Positions 1-6,391 of a DNA stretch of 9,312 bases are shown here, one piece after another. Numbering within the stretch: the first letter of the stretch is position 1; the number at the start of each line of letters is the position of its first letter. The translations under genes and the position numbers were made by a program. Source of the stretch: an uncultured Rhodospirillales bacterium (GTDB lineage Bacteria > Pseudomonadota > Alphaproteobacteria > Acetobacterales > Acetobacteraceae); the NCBI GenBank assembly GCA_903932545.1, contig CAIZGT010000338.1, positions 1 to 9,312 on the forward strand, given 5' to 3'. The notes under the pieces were generated by a model that worked only from the letters and a program-made list of their open reading frames with translations, was not told where the DNA came from and did no database searches.

Positions 1-133
1 CCAATTCTGGCCCGCTGAGGACGAGCATGACGATTACTTCAACCGCAACCCGTTCAGCGGCTATTGCCGCGCGGTGGTGGCGCCAAAAGTGCTGAAGTTC
101 CGCAAAGTGTTTGCCGACCGCGTCAAAGCCTAG
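1..133 (+). CDS. msrA: Peptide-methionine (S)-S-oxide reductase MsrA, C-terminal end only (partial)
   Basis: The 5' part lies outside the window. The reading frame opens at base 2 and runs 43 codons to TAG at 131-133. The visible peptide begins FWPAEDEHDDYF, followed by RNPFSGYC and then APKVLKFRKVF. This matches the C-terminal part of the MsrA family, where an F-x-PAE-x-x-H-x-x-Y block is followed by an NP...YC segment. The Cys at visible residue 22 sits where many MsrA proteins carry a C-terminal Cys that can act in disulfide recycling. MsrA reduces methionine-S-sulfoxide in proteins and free methionine, using thioredoxin, and is usually cytoplasmic. The catalytic N-terminal GCFWG region is not visible, so the call rests on about 43 residues. 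The gene converges on the lipoprotein gene on the other strand. Confidence 0.75.
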   Translation, partial: QFWPAEDEHDDYFNRNPFSGYCRAVVAPKVLKFRKVFADRVKA

Positions 134-144
134 CGCCACCACAT

Positions 145-177
145 CACGCGGCTGACGCCGAGCGCGTCAGCCGCGTG
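145..177. terminator. Perfect 14-bp hairpin between two convergent genes, probable bidirectional transcription end
   Basis: Arms at 145-158 and 164-177 are perfect reverse complements (14 bp) around a 5-base loop. The stem is very GC-rich. It starts 11 bases after the msrA stop and ends 6 bases before the stop codon of the opposing lipoprotein gene, which is the usual place for a shared terminator. Neither side has a clear run of T, so it is not a textbook intrinsic terminator. It may stop transcription with Rho or protect 3' ends. The hairpin is seen directly; the function is inferred. Confidence 0.55.
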
Positions 178-183
178 CGCAGT

Positions 184-738
184 TCAATAGCGGTGGTAAT
201 AACGTGGGCCGTAATAACCGCCGACAAAAAATGGATAGGGCGCGTACGGGTAATAACCGTCCTGATACACCACAATTTGCGGCGGCGCCTGCACAGTGTT
301 GCCATGCCCCATCATGCATTGCGTGTACACCGTGTCATAAACATGCTGCATCTGGCCCGCTGTGGCATAAGCACGGTCAGATCCGATAGCCGTCCCTGCC
401 AGCAGGCCAAGCCCTGCACCCACCGCAGCGCCGCCACCAACCGCACCGCCGGCAGATCCAATCGCAGCCCCTGCCACAGCCCCCACAGCGGTGCCAACAG
501 CAGCACTGCCCACCACCGCGTTGGTGCTTTGCTCCTGCGATGGCCCAGGCCCCACCTGGATCGCAGCCGCCTGTCGGCAGGTCGCGTCATCCTGGGTGAA
601 CACATCATAGGTTTTGCCATTCCCTGGCAGCGCGGTCACCCGCGGCCCAGCCGGCGGCGACACCGCGCAACCAGCCAATGCCACCAAAACGGCAGACGCG
701 CAGCCGACACGCAACGTGCGACGATAATACGGCTTCAT
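184..738 (-). CDS. Glycine-zipper lipoprotein with tyrosine-rich C-terminus
   Basis: The protein has 184 residues from the ATG at 738. I chose this start because AAGGAGG (747-753 on the - strand) sits 8 bases upstream; a Met ten codons further up lacks such a site. Residues 1-24 form a lipoprotein signal: a basic start (KPYYRRTLR), a hydrophobic core, and lipobox LAGC with Cys24. Residues about 74-120 are almost all Gly, Ala, Val and Ile with GxxxG-like spacing, a glycine zipper that inserts in or packs against membranes. A CRQAA segment (Cys54) and a YTQCM segment (Cys141) flank the zipper, as in other small proteobacterial glycine-zipper lipoproteins, and may pair as a disulfide. The last 27 residues hold ten Tyr. 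A surface or envelope-stress role is likely, but the exact function is unknown. It appears monocistronic. Confidence 0.8.
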   Translation of the reverse strand: MKPYYRRTLRVGCASAVLVALAGCAVSPPAGPRVTALPGNGKTYDVFTQDDATCRQAAAIQVGPGPSQEQSTNAVVGSAAVGTAVGAVAGAAIGSAGGAVGGGAAVGAGLGLLAGTAIGSDRAYATAGQMQHVYDTVYTQCMMGHGNTVQAPPQIVVYQDGYYPYAPYPFFVGGYYGPRYYHRY

Positions 739-746
739 GACTTGAA

Positions 747-753
747 CCTCCTT
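747..753 (-). promoter_or_regulatory. Strong Shine-Dalgarno site deciding the lipoprotein start
   Basis: Read on the - strand this is AAGGAGG, a full anti-16S match, with 8 bases to the ATG at 738. It lies downstream of the in-frame ATG at 768, so it selects the shorter protein that begins MKPYYRR. Confidence 0.75.
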
Positions 754-765
754 GGTTCTATCTTT

Positions 766-782
766 CAATTTGTATCAAATTG
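766..782. promoter_or_regulatory. 17-bp operator-like palindrome upstream of the lipoprotein gene
   Basis: CAATTTG and CAAATTG are perfect 7-bp inverted arms around a central TAT. The site sits 12 bases upstream of the Shine-Dalgarno sequence and 27 bases upstream of the ATG at 738, in an AT-rich patch of otherwise GC-rich DNA. Size and symmetry fit a binding site for a dimeric helix-turn-helix regulator acting near the promoter or early transcript. No regulator gene is in the window. The palindrome is seen; its role is inferred. A TTGACG that could serve as a -35 box occurs further upstream on the same strand (844-849), but I see no convincing -10 partner. Confidence 0.4.
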
Positions 783-904
783 CGACAATACTGCGCACAG
801 GGCACGTTTTACTCATCGCTGATAATGGTGATCGCGATTAAAACGTCAAAGCCGTTCTCGGCTTATGTCTGCAAATTCATCTGCCGGATAGCAAACTGCG
901 AAGG

Positions 905-941
905 TAAAATTGGGCGGATGCGCCAAGCGCGATCCGCCCAA
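905..941 (-). terminator. Intrinsic terminator of the coxSLM operon
   Basis: Perfect 10-bp arms at 910-919 and 932-941 can be extended by a 4-bp inner GC stem (920-923 with 927-930) if one base bulges. On the - strand the stem is followed by TTTTA. It begins 6 bases after the coxM stop codon, so it should end transcription of the operon and insulate the lipoprotein gene downstream. The T-run is short. Confidence 0.65.
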
Positions 942-947
942 CCTTCA

Positions 948-1739
948 TCAAGCTGCAGCGATAGCCCGCTTGGTCATCACGCCGATCAAATGGGCGCGAT
1001 AGGCGGCGGAGGCGTGGATGTCGCTGTTCAGATCATCCGCAGGTGTTGTGATGCCCGCAATCGCATCCACCAAGAAATTGGCACTCAGCGCCGCTTCAAA
1101 CGCCGCATGACGGAACACCCCACCCTGCGCCGCCCCAGTGATCGCCACCCGCACGCCGCTGGCAAACTTCGCCACAAACACGCCCACCATCGCATAGCGC
1201 GACGCCGGATTGCGGAACTTCTGATAGGCCGCACGCTCCGGCACCGGGAACGTCACCGAGGTGATAATTTCACCCGGCTCCAACGCGGTGGTGAACATAC
1301 CCTGGAAATAATCATCCGCCGCAATCGTGCGCCGATCCGTCGTCACCGTGCCGCCCAGCGCCAGCAATGCTGACGGATAGCAAGCCGACGGGTCATTGTT
1401 GGCCAGCGAGCCGCCGATCGTCCCACGATGGCGCACCTGCCAATCGCCGATCATCGAGGCGAGATTCGCCAATGCCGGGATCGCCTTCTGCACATCTACC
1501 GAGTTCGCCACATCGCCATGCGTGGTCATCGCCCCAATGGTGACGGTGGAGGGCGTCACGGTGATGCCCGACAGCCCAAGGCTCGACAAATCCACCACTT
1601 TGGTTGGCTTGTTCAGGCGCTGCTTGAGAACCGGGATAAACGTCTGCCCGCCCGCCAGCGCCTTCGCCTCGTCATCGGTGGTCAGTGCCGACACGGCGGC
1701 GGCGAGTGCGGTGGGTTTCTCGTAAGCGAAATCGTACAT
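948..1739 (-). CDS. coxM: FAD-binding (medium) subunit of a form II CO dehydrogenase-like molybdenum hydroxylase
   Basis: The 263-residue protein belongs to the FAD-binding domain family of molybdopterin dehydrogenases (CoxM/CutM type). It binds FAD and passes electrons from the iron-sulfur subunit to a quinone or other acceptor. The first FAD motif, AGGQTFIP, is at residues 29-36. The second, TIGGSLANND, is at 107-116. The C-terminal third matches the CO dehydrogenase flavoprotein C-terminal domain. It is slightly shorter than the roughly 290-residue form I CoxM proteins. The start follows the coxL stop by 15 bases, with a GAAGGGG ribosome site in that gap, so it is the last gene of a coxS-coxL-coxM operon. 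The terminator at 905-941 follows. The family call is secure; the substrate is not determined by this subunit. Confidence 0.9.
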   Translation of the reverse strand: MYDFAYEKPTALAAAVSALTTDDEAKALAGGQTFIPVLKQRLNKPTKVVDLSSLGLSGITVTPSTVTIGAMTTHGDVANSVDVQKAIPALANLASMIGDWQVRHRGTIGGSLANNDPSACYPSALLALGGTVTTDRRTIAADDYFQGMFTTALEPGEIITSVTFPVPERAAYQKFRNPASRYAMVGVFVAKFASGVRVAITGAAQGGVFRHAAFEAALSANFLVDAIAGITTPADDLNSDIHASAAYRAHLIGVMTKRAIAAA

Positions 1740-1754
1740 CGTGCTGTCCCCTTC

Positions 1755-4142
1755 TCAGTCCGCTGCCAGTTTTACACCAGCGGCGTTGATGATCGCCCAA
1801 ATCTTTTGTGGTGTCGCGGGCATATCAAGATGCCGCACACCATAATCTTTCAACGCATCCACCACCGCGTTGATCACCGCCGGTGGTGAGCCAATGGCCC
1901 CCACCTCGCCGCAGCCTTTCACGCCCAGCGCGTTATGGGTGCAAAGCGTGGTCTCCGTCCCCACCGAGATGTTCGGCAAATCATCCGCACGCGGCATGGT
2001 GTAGTCCATGAATGAGCCAGACACGAGTTGGCCCGCCTCATCATACACCGCATTCTCCAGCAGCGCCTGCCCAATCCCCTGCGCCACCCCACCCTGGATC
2101 TGGCCCTCAACAATCATCGGATTGATCACCCGGCCCACATCGTCCACCGCTGTAAAATTGATCACGCTGGTCACGCCAGTATCCGCATCAATCTCAACCT
2201 CACAGATATGGCAGCCACCCGGATAGGTGAAATTCGCCGGATCGTAGAACGCGGTCTCTTCCAAGCCCGGCTCAATTTCCTCAATCGGATAATTATGCGG
2301 CACGTAAGCCGTCAGCGCGATCTCGCCGAAGCTCTTGGCGCGATCCGTCCCCGCCACGGTGAAATTGCCGCCCGCGAATTCGATATCCTCCACAGAAGCT
2401 TCCAGCAGATGGGCGGCGATTTTCTTTCCCTTGGCGATGATCTTGTCCATCGCCTTCACCATCGCCGTGCCGCCCACGGCCAGCGACCGACTGCCATAAG
2501 TGCCCATGCCGAACGGGATTTTCGCGGTGTCACCATGCACCACATCCACATTGGCAAACGGAATGCCGAGCTGTTCAGCAACCAGTTGCGCGAACACCGT
2601 CTCATGACCCTGGCCGTGGCTATGCGTGCCGGTGAACACCGTCACCGACCCGGTCGGATGCACCCTGATCTGCGCCACTTCATACAGCGCCGCCCGCGCG
2701 CCCAACGCGCCGACGAGCTTGGAAGGCGCAATCCCACAGGCTTCCACATAGGTGGACATCCCAATCCCGCGCAGTTTGCCCCGCTTGGCTGCTTCCGCAC
2801 GACGCGCCGGGAAGCCGTCCCAGTCCGACGCCTTCAGCGCAGCGTTCAGCGTCGCGGTGTAGTCCCCACTGTCATATTGCAACGCCACCGGGGTCTGATA
2901 CGGAAAGGCATCTGACGGGATGAAGTTCTGCCGACGCAACGCCACCCGGTCATGCCCGGTGTCATGCGCAATCACATCCATCAGCCGTTCAAGCAAGAAC
3001 GTCGTCTCCGGCCGCCCCGCCCCACGATACGCATCAACCGGCACCGTGTTGGTGAACACCGCCTTCACTTCGCCATAGATCGCAGGCGTTTTGTAAACAC
3101 CCGCGAGCAGCGTGCCGGACAAATATGTCGGCACCGCAGGCGCAAATGTTGAAAGATACGCCCCCATATTGGCGAGCGTGGACGTCCGCAGCGCCAAGAA
3201 ATTGCCGTGCTCATCCAGCGCCATTTCCGCCGTGCTCACATGGTCCCGCCCATGCGCGTCCGACATAAACGCCTCCGAGCGATCCGCCGTCCACTTCACC
3301 GGCCGCTTAATCTTGCCCGCCGCCCAGGTAACAATCGCTTCCTCGGCATAGTGATAAATCTTGCTGCCAAAGCCCCCGCCCACATGGGGCGCGATCACCC
3401 GCAGCCGATGCTCAGGGATATGCAACACAAACGCGCCCATCAGCAGGCGGATCACATGCGGGTTCTGGCTGGTGGTAATGAGGGTGAAATCCCCGCTCAT
3501 CGCATCAAAATCACCAATCGCAGCACGCGGTTCCATCGCGTTCGGCACGAGGCGGTTGTTGGTAAGATCAAGCTTCACCACCTTCGCCGCCCGCGCAAAC
3601 GCCGCATCCACCAGCGCCTTGTCGCCGATGTGCCAGTCAAAGCAGATATTGCCCGCAGCACCCTCATGCACCTGCGCCGCACCCGGCTTCACGGCGTCAT
3701 TCAGATGCGCCACGGCGGGGAGATCTTCGTAGTCGATCACCACCAACTCCGCCGCGTTCTTCGCCTGCGCCTTGGTCTCGGCAATCACCGCCACAACCGG
3801 GTCACCCACATGGCGCACCCGCCCGGTCGCGAGCACCGGATGGCCGGGTTCCACCATCGGCGAGCCGTCTTTGGAGTGGATTTGCCAGCCACATGGCACA
3901 CCGCCCACGCCATCGGCGTCGAGGTCTGCATGAGTGAAAATCGCCACCACGCCAGGGGCGGCGCGGGCAGCGGTGAGGTCAATCGAGCGGATGATCGCAT
4001 GCGGGCGATCCGAGCGTTTCAGCACGCAGTGGCTCTGGCCCGGACGGTTCATGTCGTCCGTGTAATGCCCACGCCCACTGATGAATCGGAGATCTTCCTT
4101 GCGGCGCATAGACGCGCCGATGCCTTCATTGATGACGTTCAT
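1755..4142 (-). CDS. coxL: Molybdopterin-binding (large) subunit of a form II CO dehydrogenase-like hydroxylase
   Basis: The 795-residue protein (numbering from the Met at 4142) carries the Mo-molybdopterin cytosine dinucleotide cofactor and the catalytic site. The a/b hammerhead domain covers roughly residues 10-145. Cofactor-binding blocks follow: GGGFGSK at 255-261, the active-site loop AYRGAGR at 371-377, GQGHET at 510-515, and GVKGCGEVG at 740-748, whose Glu746 is the conserved catalytic base. AYRGAGR is the form II signature. Form I enzymes, the proven CO oxidisers, have AYxCSFR with the Cys that binds copper; that Cys is absent here. The true substrate may be an aldehyde, a purine or another heterocycle instead of CO. 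I chose the start at 4142 because GGAG (4149-4152) lies 6 bases upstream and the protein then begins close to the conserved IGASMRRKEDLRF. An ATG at 4154 would add four residues but lacks a good ribosome site. Confidence 0.92.
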   Translation of the reverse strand: MNVINEGIGASMRRKEDLRFISGRGHYTDDMNRPGQSHCVLKRSDRPHAIIRSIDLTAARAAPGVVAIFTHADLDADGVGGVPCGWQIHSKDGSPMVEPGHPVLATGRVRHVGDPVVAVIAETKAQAKNAAELVVIDYEDLPAVAHLNDAVKPGAAQVHEGAAGNICFDWHIGDKALVDAAFARAAKVVKLDLTNNRLVPNAMEPRAAIGDFDAMSGDFTLITTSQNPHVIRLLMGAFVLHIPEHRLRVIAPHVGGGFGSKIYHYAEEAIVTWAAGKIKRPVKWTADRSEAFMSDAHGRDHVSTAEMALDEHGNFLALRTSTLANMGAYLSTFAPAVPTYLSGTLLAGVYKTPAIYGEVKAVFTNTVPVDAYRGAGRPETTFLLERLMDVIAHDTGHDRVALRRQNFIPSDAFPYQTPVALQYDSGDYTATLNAALKASDWDGFPARRAEAAKRGKLRGIGMSTYVEACGIAPSKLVGALGARAALYEVAQIRVHPTGSVTVFTGTHSHGQGHETVFAQLVAEQLGIPFANVDVVHGDTAKIPFGMGTYGSRSLAVGGTAMVKAMDKIIAKGKKIAAHLLEASVEDIEFAGGNFTVAGTDRAKSFGEIALTAYVPHNYPIEEIEPGLEETAFYDPANFTYPGGCHICEVEIDADTGVTSVINFTAVDDVGRVINPMIVEGQIQGGVAQGIGQALLENAVYDEAGQLVSGSFMDYTMPRADDLPNISVGTETTLCTHNALGVKGCGEVGAIGSPPAVINAVVDALKDYGVRHLDMPATPQKIWAIINAAGVKLAAD

Positions 4143-4157
4143 CTCACTCTCCATTCT

Positions 4158-4188
4158 GGCGCGGGTTGGCCCCGCGCCTTTTGTTTTT
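4158..4188 (+). terminator. Intrinsic terminator-like element facing antisense between coxS and coxL
   Basis: GGCGCGGG at 4158-4165 and CCCGCGCC at 4171-4178 form a perfect 8-bp GC stem with a 5-base loop, followed on the + strand by TTTTGTTTTT (4179-4188). This is a textbook Rho-independent terminator for + strand transcription, but both flanking genes are on the - strand. On the - strand the same hairpin is preceded by A-runs and is followed by the coxL leader, so it should not terminate there. It could block antisense transcription into coxS or act as an intercistronic RNA hairpin. The structure is seen; the role is inferred. Confidence 0.55.
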
Positions 4189-4205
4189 CGGAGTTCAGAT
4201 ACGGC

Positions 4206-4700
<495 letters not shown>

Positions 4701-4784
4701 AGGTCTCTCCCCTGAATTTCACCGGAGTTTGGTCTGTGCGATGGGATGTGGTCAAGGCGGGGTGGGTTTAAAGCCCCACAACTT

Positions 4785-4876
4785 CGTCATTGCGAGTGAA
4801 GCGTCGCAATCCAGGTGTCGTAGAGCGTGATCTTTGATTCCTGGATTGCGACGTCGCTACGCTGCTCGTAATCACG
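4785..4876. repeat. Degenerate interspersed palindromic element
   Basis: The left arm (4785-4815) begins CGTCATTGCGAG and ends GCAATCCAGG. The right arm (4840-4876) begins CCTGGATTGCGACG and ends CTCGTAATCACG. The inner ends (CGTCGCAATCCAGG against CCTGGATTGCGACG) are exact complements over 14 bp; the outer ends pair with several mismatches. Similar palindromes built on CGTCATTGCGAG and CAATCCAGG are, from general knowledge, scattered in many copies through alphaproteobacterial genomes. Here it separates two operons and could fold into a long hairpin if transcribed. Confidence 0.7.
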
Positions 4877-4913
4877 TATTTGGCACTCTGCCTAACGTTG
4901 AGACAATAACATT

Positions 4914-5042
4914 ATGCTGCGGTGTATAGCATTGATACGTAAAGACCCCGCATCAGATTCCGGCGTTGATTTCCCATACTTTCCTGCCTGCACCACCACT
5001 GGCCGCGACATCGAGGAAGCGCCGCGGGTGACGGCAGGCTAG
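4914..5042 (+). pseudogene. Remnant of a HicB-like antitoxin gene, N-terminal 42 codons only
   Basis: A short ATG-to-TAG frame encodes 42 residues beginning MLRCIALIRKDPASDSGVDF. This resembles the start of alphaproteobacterial HicB-family antitoxins, which read roughly ALIHKD...D.GV.FPDFPGC.T.G.T.EEA. The matching landmarks here are FPYFPAC (20-26), Gly30 and EEA (34-36). Intact HicB proteins run to well over 60 residues and usually end in a DNA-binding domain; here the frame stops at 5042, two bases from the end of the opposing cupin gene. The usual PDFPG is decayed to PYFPA. No hicA toxin gene precedes it; the palindromic repeat is there instead. The ribosome site is weak. I read it as a truncated, non-functional relic. 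An unrelated chance frame remains possible because the match is short. Confidence 0.6.
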
Positions 5043-5044
5043 CA

Positions 5045-5377
5045 TCAATCTACGATAAAAAGCTTAGCCCCCGTCCGCGTAAAAGACCGGTGTGCCGCGT
5101 CGCCGAAATCGGACACCTGATAGCTCATGCCGGGCGTGAGAACGAAGCGGCGACCGTCTTTCAGTTCGCTTTCCAACTCGCCTTCTAGCACCAACAGCAC
5201 GTGGCCACGATCACACCAATGATCTGCGAGGTAGCCGGAAGAGTATTCCACCATCCGCACGCGAACATCGCCGATATTCAGAGTGCGCCAAGTTGCCGCA
5301 CCCGTTTCGCCGGGGTGCATGGTGGGCTCCACCGCGGCCCAATCGACGATGGTGAAGGGGAGTGCGGGGATTTTCAT
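5045..5377 (-). CDS. DHCW-motif cupin-fold protein
   Basis: This 110-residue single-domain protein resembles the small cupin family annotated as DHCW motif cupin fold proteins. The N-terminal half contains WRTLNIGDVRVRMVEY and then YLADHWCDRGH (about 49-59), whose His, Asp, Cys and His could bind a metal. The strand VLLVLEGELESEL follows, then the turn FVLTPGMSYQVSDF (about 78-91). The ending GAKLFIVD is typical. The enzymatic activity of this family is not known to me. The gene starts only 9 bases after the stop of the upstream importer ATPase and has no strong ribosome site of its own, so it is probably expressed as the last gene of that operon, possibly by translational reinitiation. That link may be functional or merely positional. 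Confidence 0.82.
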   Translation of the reverse strand: MKIPALPFTIVDWAAVEPTMHPGETGAATWRTLNIGDVRVRMVEYSSGYLADHWCDRGHVLLVLEGELESELKDGRRFVLTPGMSYQVSDFGDAAHRSFTRTGAKLFIVD

Positions 5378-5386
5378 CCGGCAAGC

Positions 5387-6391
5387 CTACCCATGCTCAG
5401 GCACGCCATCCAAATGGCACGCCGACATCTGCCGCACATTCCCCTCCACCGGCCGCAACATCGGCTCCTCACTGCGGCAGCGATCCATCACAAACGGGCA
5501 GCGCGTGTGGAACCGGCAACCGCTCGGCGGGTTGATCGGGCTCGGCACGTCCCCCTTCAAAATCACCCGCCGCTTGCGCAGCAACGGATCAGGGTTAGGC
5601 ACCGGCACCGCTGACAGCAGCGCCCGCGTGTAGGGGTGATGCGGCGATCCAAACAACGTCCGCCGATCCGCAATCTCGACAATCTTGCCCAGATACATCA
5701 CCGCCACCCGATGCGTCAGATGCTCCACAATCGCCAGATCATGGCTGATGAACAGCAGTGCCAAGCCCAGCTCATCCTGCAAATCACTCAACAGATTGAC
5801 GATCTGCGCCTTCACCGACACATCCAGCGCCGACACCGCCTCGTCACACACAATCAAATCCGACCCCGGCGCCAACGCGCGCGCAATCCCGATGCGTTGG
5901 CGCTGCCCCCCCGAGAATTCGTGCGGGAAGCGGTTCATCGCATCACGTGGCAGCCGAACCTTGTCCATTAGGGCCGCGATCCGGTCGGTCAGTTCCGAGC
6001 CCTTGGCGAGGCCGAAATTCACAATCGGTTCAGCGATAATATCTCGCACTTTCTGGCGTGGGTTCAGCGAACTGAAAGGGTCTTGAAACACCACCTGCAC
6101 CCGCCGGCGCATATCGCGCAGCTTCGAGGCGGGCAGATTGTCGATGCGCTCACCATCAAGGAACACTTCGCCATCAGTCGGGTCCACAAGGCGCAAAATC
6201 GTCTTGCCCAAGGTGGATTTGCCGCAGCCCGATTCACCCACAATCGAGAGCGTCTCGCCCTTGTCCAGCGTGAAGCTCACCCCGTCGAGCGCATACACCG
6301 CCCCCTTGTCGCCGCCGAACAGGCCCTTGTTGAGCGGGTAGTGCTTCTTCAGCGCGTTGACCTCAAGCAGCGGTGTGGGGCGCACGATCAT
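5387..6391 (-). CDS. Opp/Dpp-family ABC importer ATPase, second subunit (OppF/DppF-like)
   Basis: The 334-residue ATPase hydrolyses ATP on the cytoplasmic side to power uptake of peptides or related solutes. Walker A GESGCGKST is at 52-60, the Q-loop Gln at 103 (VFQDP), the signature FSGGQRQR at 159-166, Walker B VCDEAVSALD at 181-190 and the switch His at 217. CDEA in place of CDEP is a variant seen in OppF-type proteins. The oligopeptide-transporter C-terminal extension has Cys292, Cys298, Cys305 and Cys325. I placed the start at 6391, where ATG overlaps the TGA of the preceding ATPase gene by four bases and the protein begins MIVRPTPLLEV; a longer frame up to 6472 would only add a non-homologous stretch inside the neighbour. 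It pairs with the other ATPase as a heterodimer. Confidence 0.92.
   Translation of the reverse strand: MIVRPTPLLEVNALKKHYPLNKGLFGGDKGAVYALDGVSFTLDKGETLSIVGESGCGKSTLGKTILRLVDPTDGEVFLDGERIDNLPASKLRDMRRRVQVVFQDPFSSLNPRQKVRDIIAEPIVNFGLAKGSELTDRIAALMDKVRLPRDAMNRFPHEFSGGQRQRIGIARALAPGSDLIVCDEAVSALDVSVKAQIVNLLSDLQDELGLALLFISHDLAIVEHLTHRVAVMYLGKIVEIADRRTLFGSPHHPYTRALLSAVPVPNPDPLLRKRRVILKGDVPSPINPPSGCRFHTRCPFVMDRCRSEEPMLRPVEGNVRQMSACHLDGVPEHG

Larger units (their letters stand above)
4701..5044. other. 344-bp spacer between the cox operon and the importer-cupin operon
   Basis: No intact gene lies here. The first part (4701-4784) is the coxS leader and presumably holds its promoter. The middle (4785-4876) is a degenerate interspersed palindrome. 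The right part (4914-5042) is a HicB-like gene fragment on the + strand. I see no strong terminator for the cupin operon, which reads leftward into this spacer; only a weak pairing of 4983-4988 with 5033-5038 is present. The mixture of a repeat and a gene relic suggests a former insertion or deletion site. Confidence 0.6.

Noticed and set aside
64..822. + strand frame covering the msrA end and the lipoprotein gene
   Set aside because: It overlaps two better supported genes in other frames, crosses the convergent hairpin, and gives a low-complexity Arg/His-rich product with no family resemblance.
821..849. Sigma-70-like promoter with TTGACG at 844-849 for the lipoprotein gene
   Set aside because: At 17-base spacing the -10 position reads ATTATC on the - strand, a poor match. 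It is mentioned only as a possible -35 box.
4983..5038. Possible terminator of the cupin operon (CCTGCC pairing with GGCAGG)
   Set aside because: The stem is only 6 bp with a loop of 44 bases and no T-run. It overlaps the HicB relic and is probably chance.
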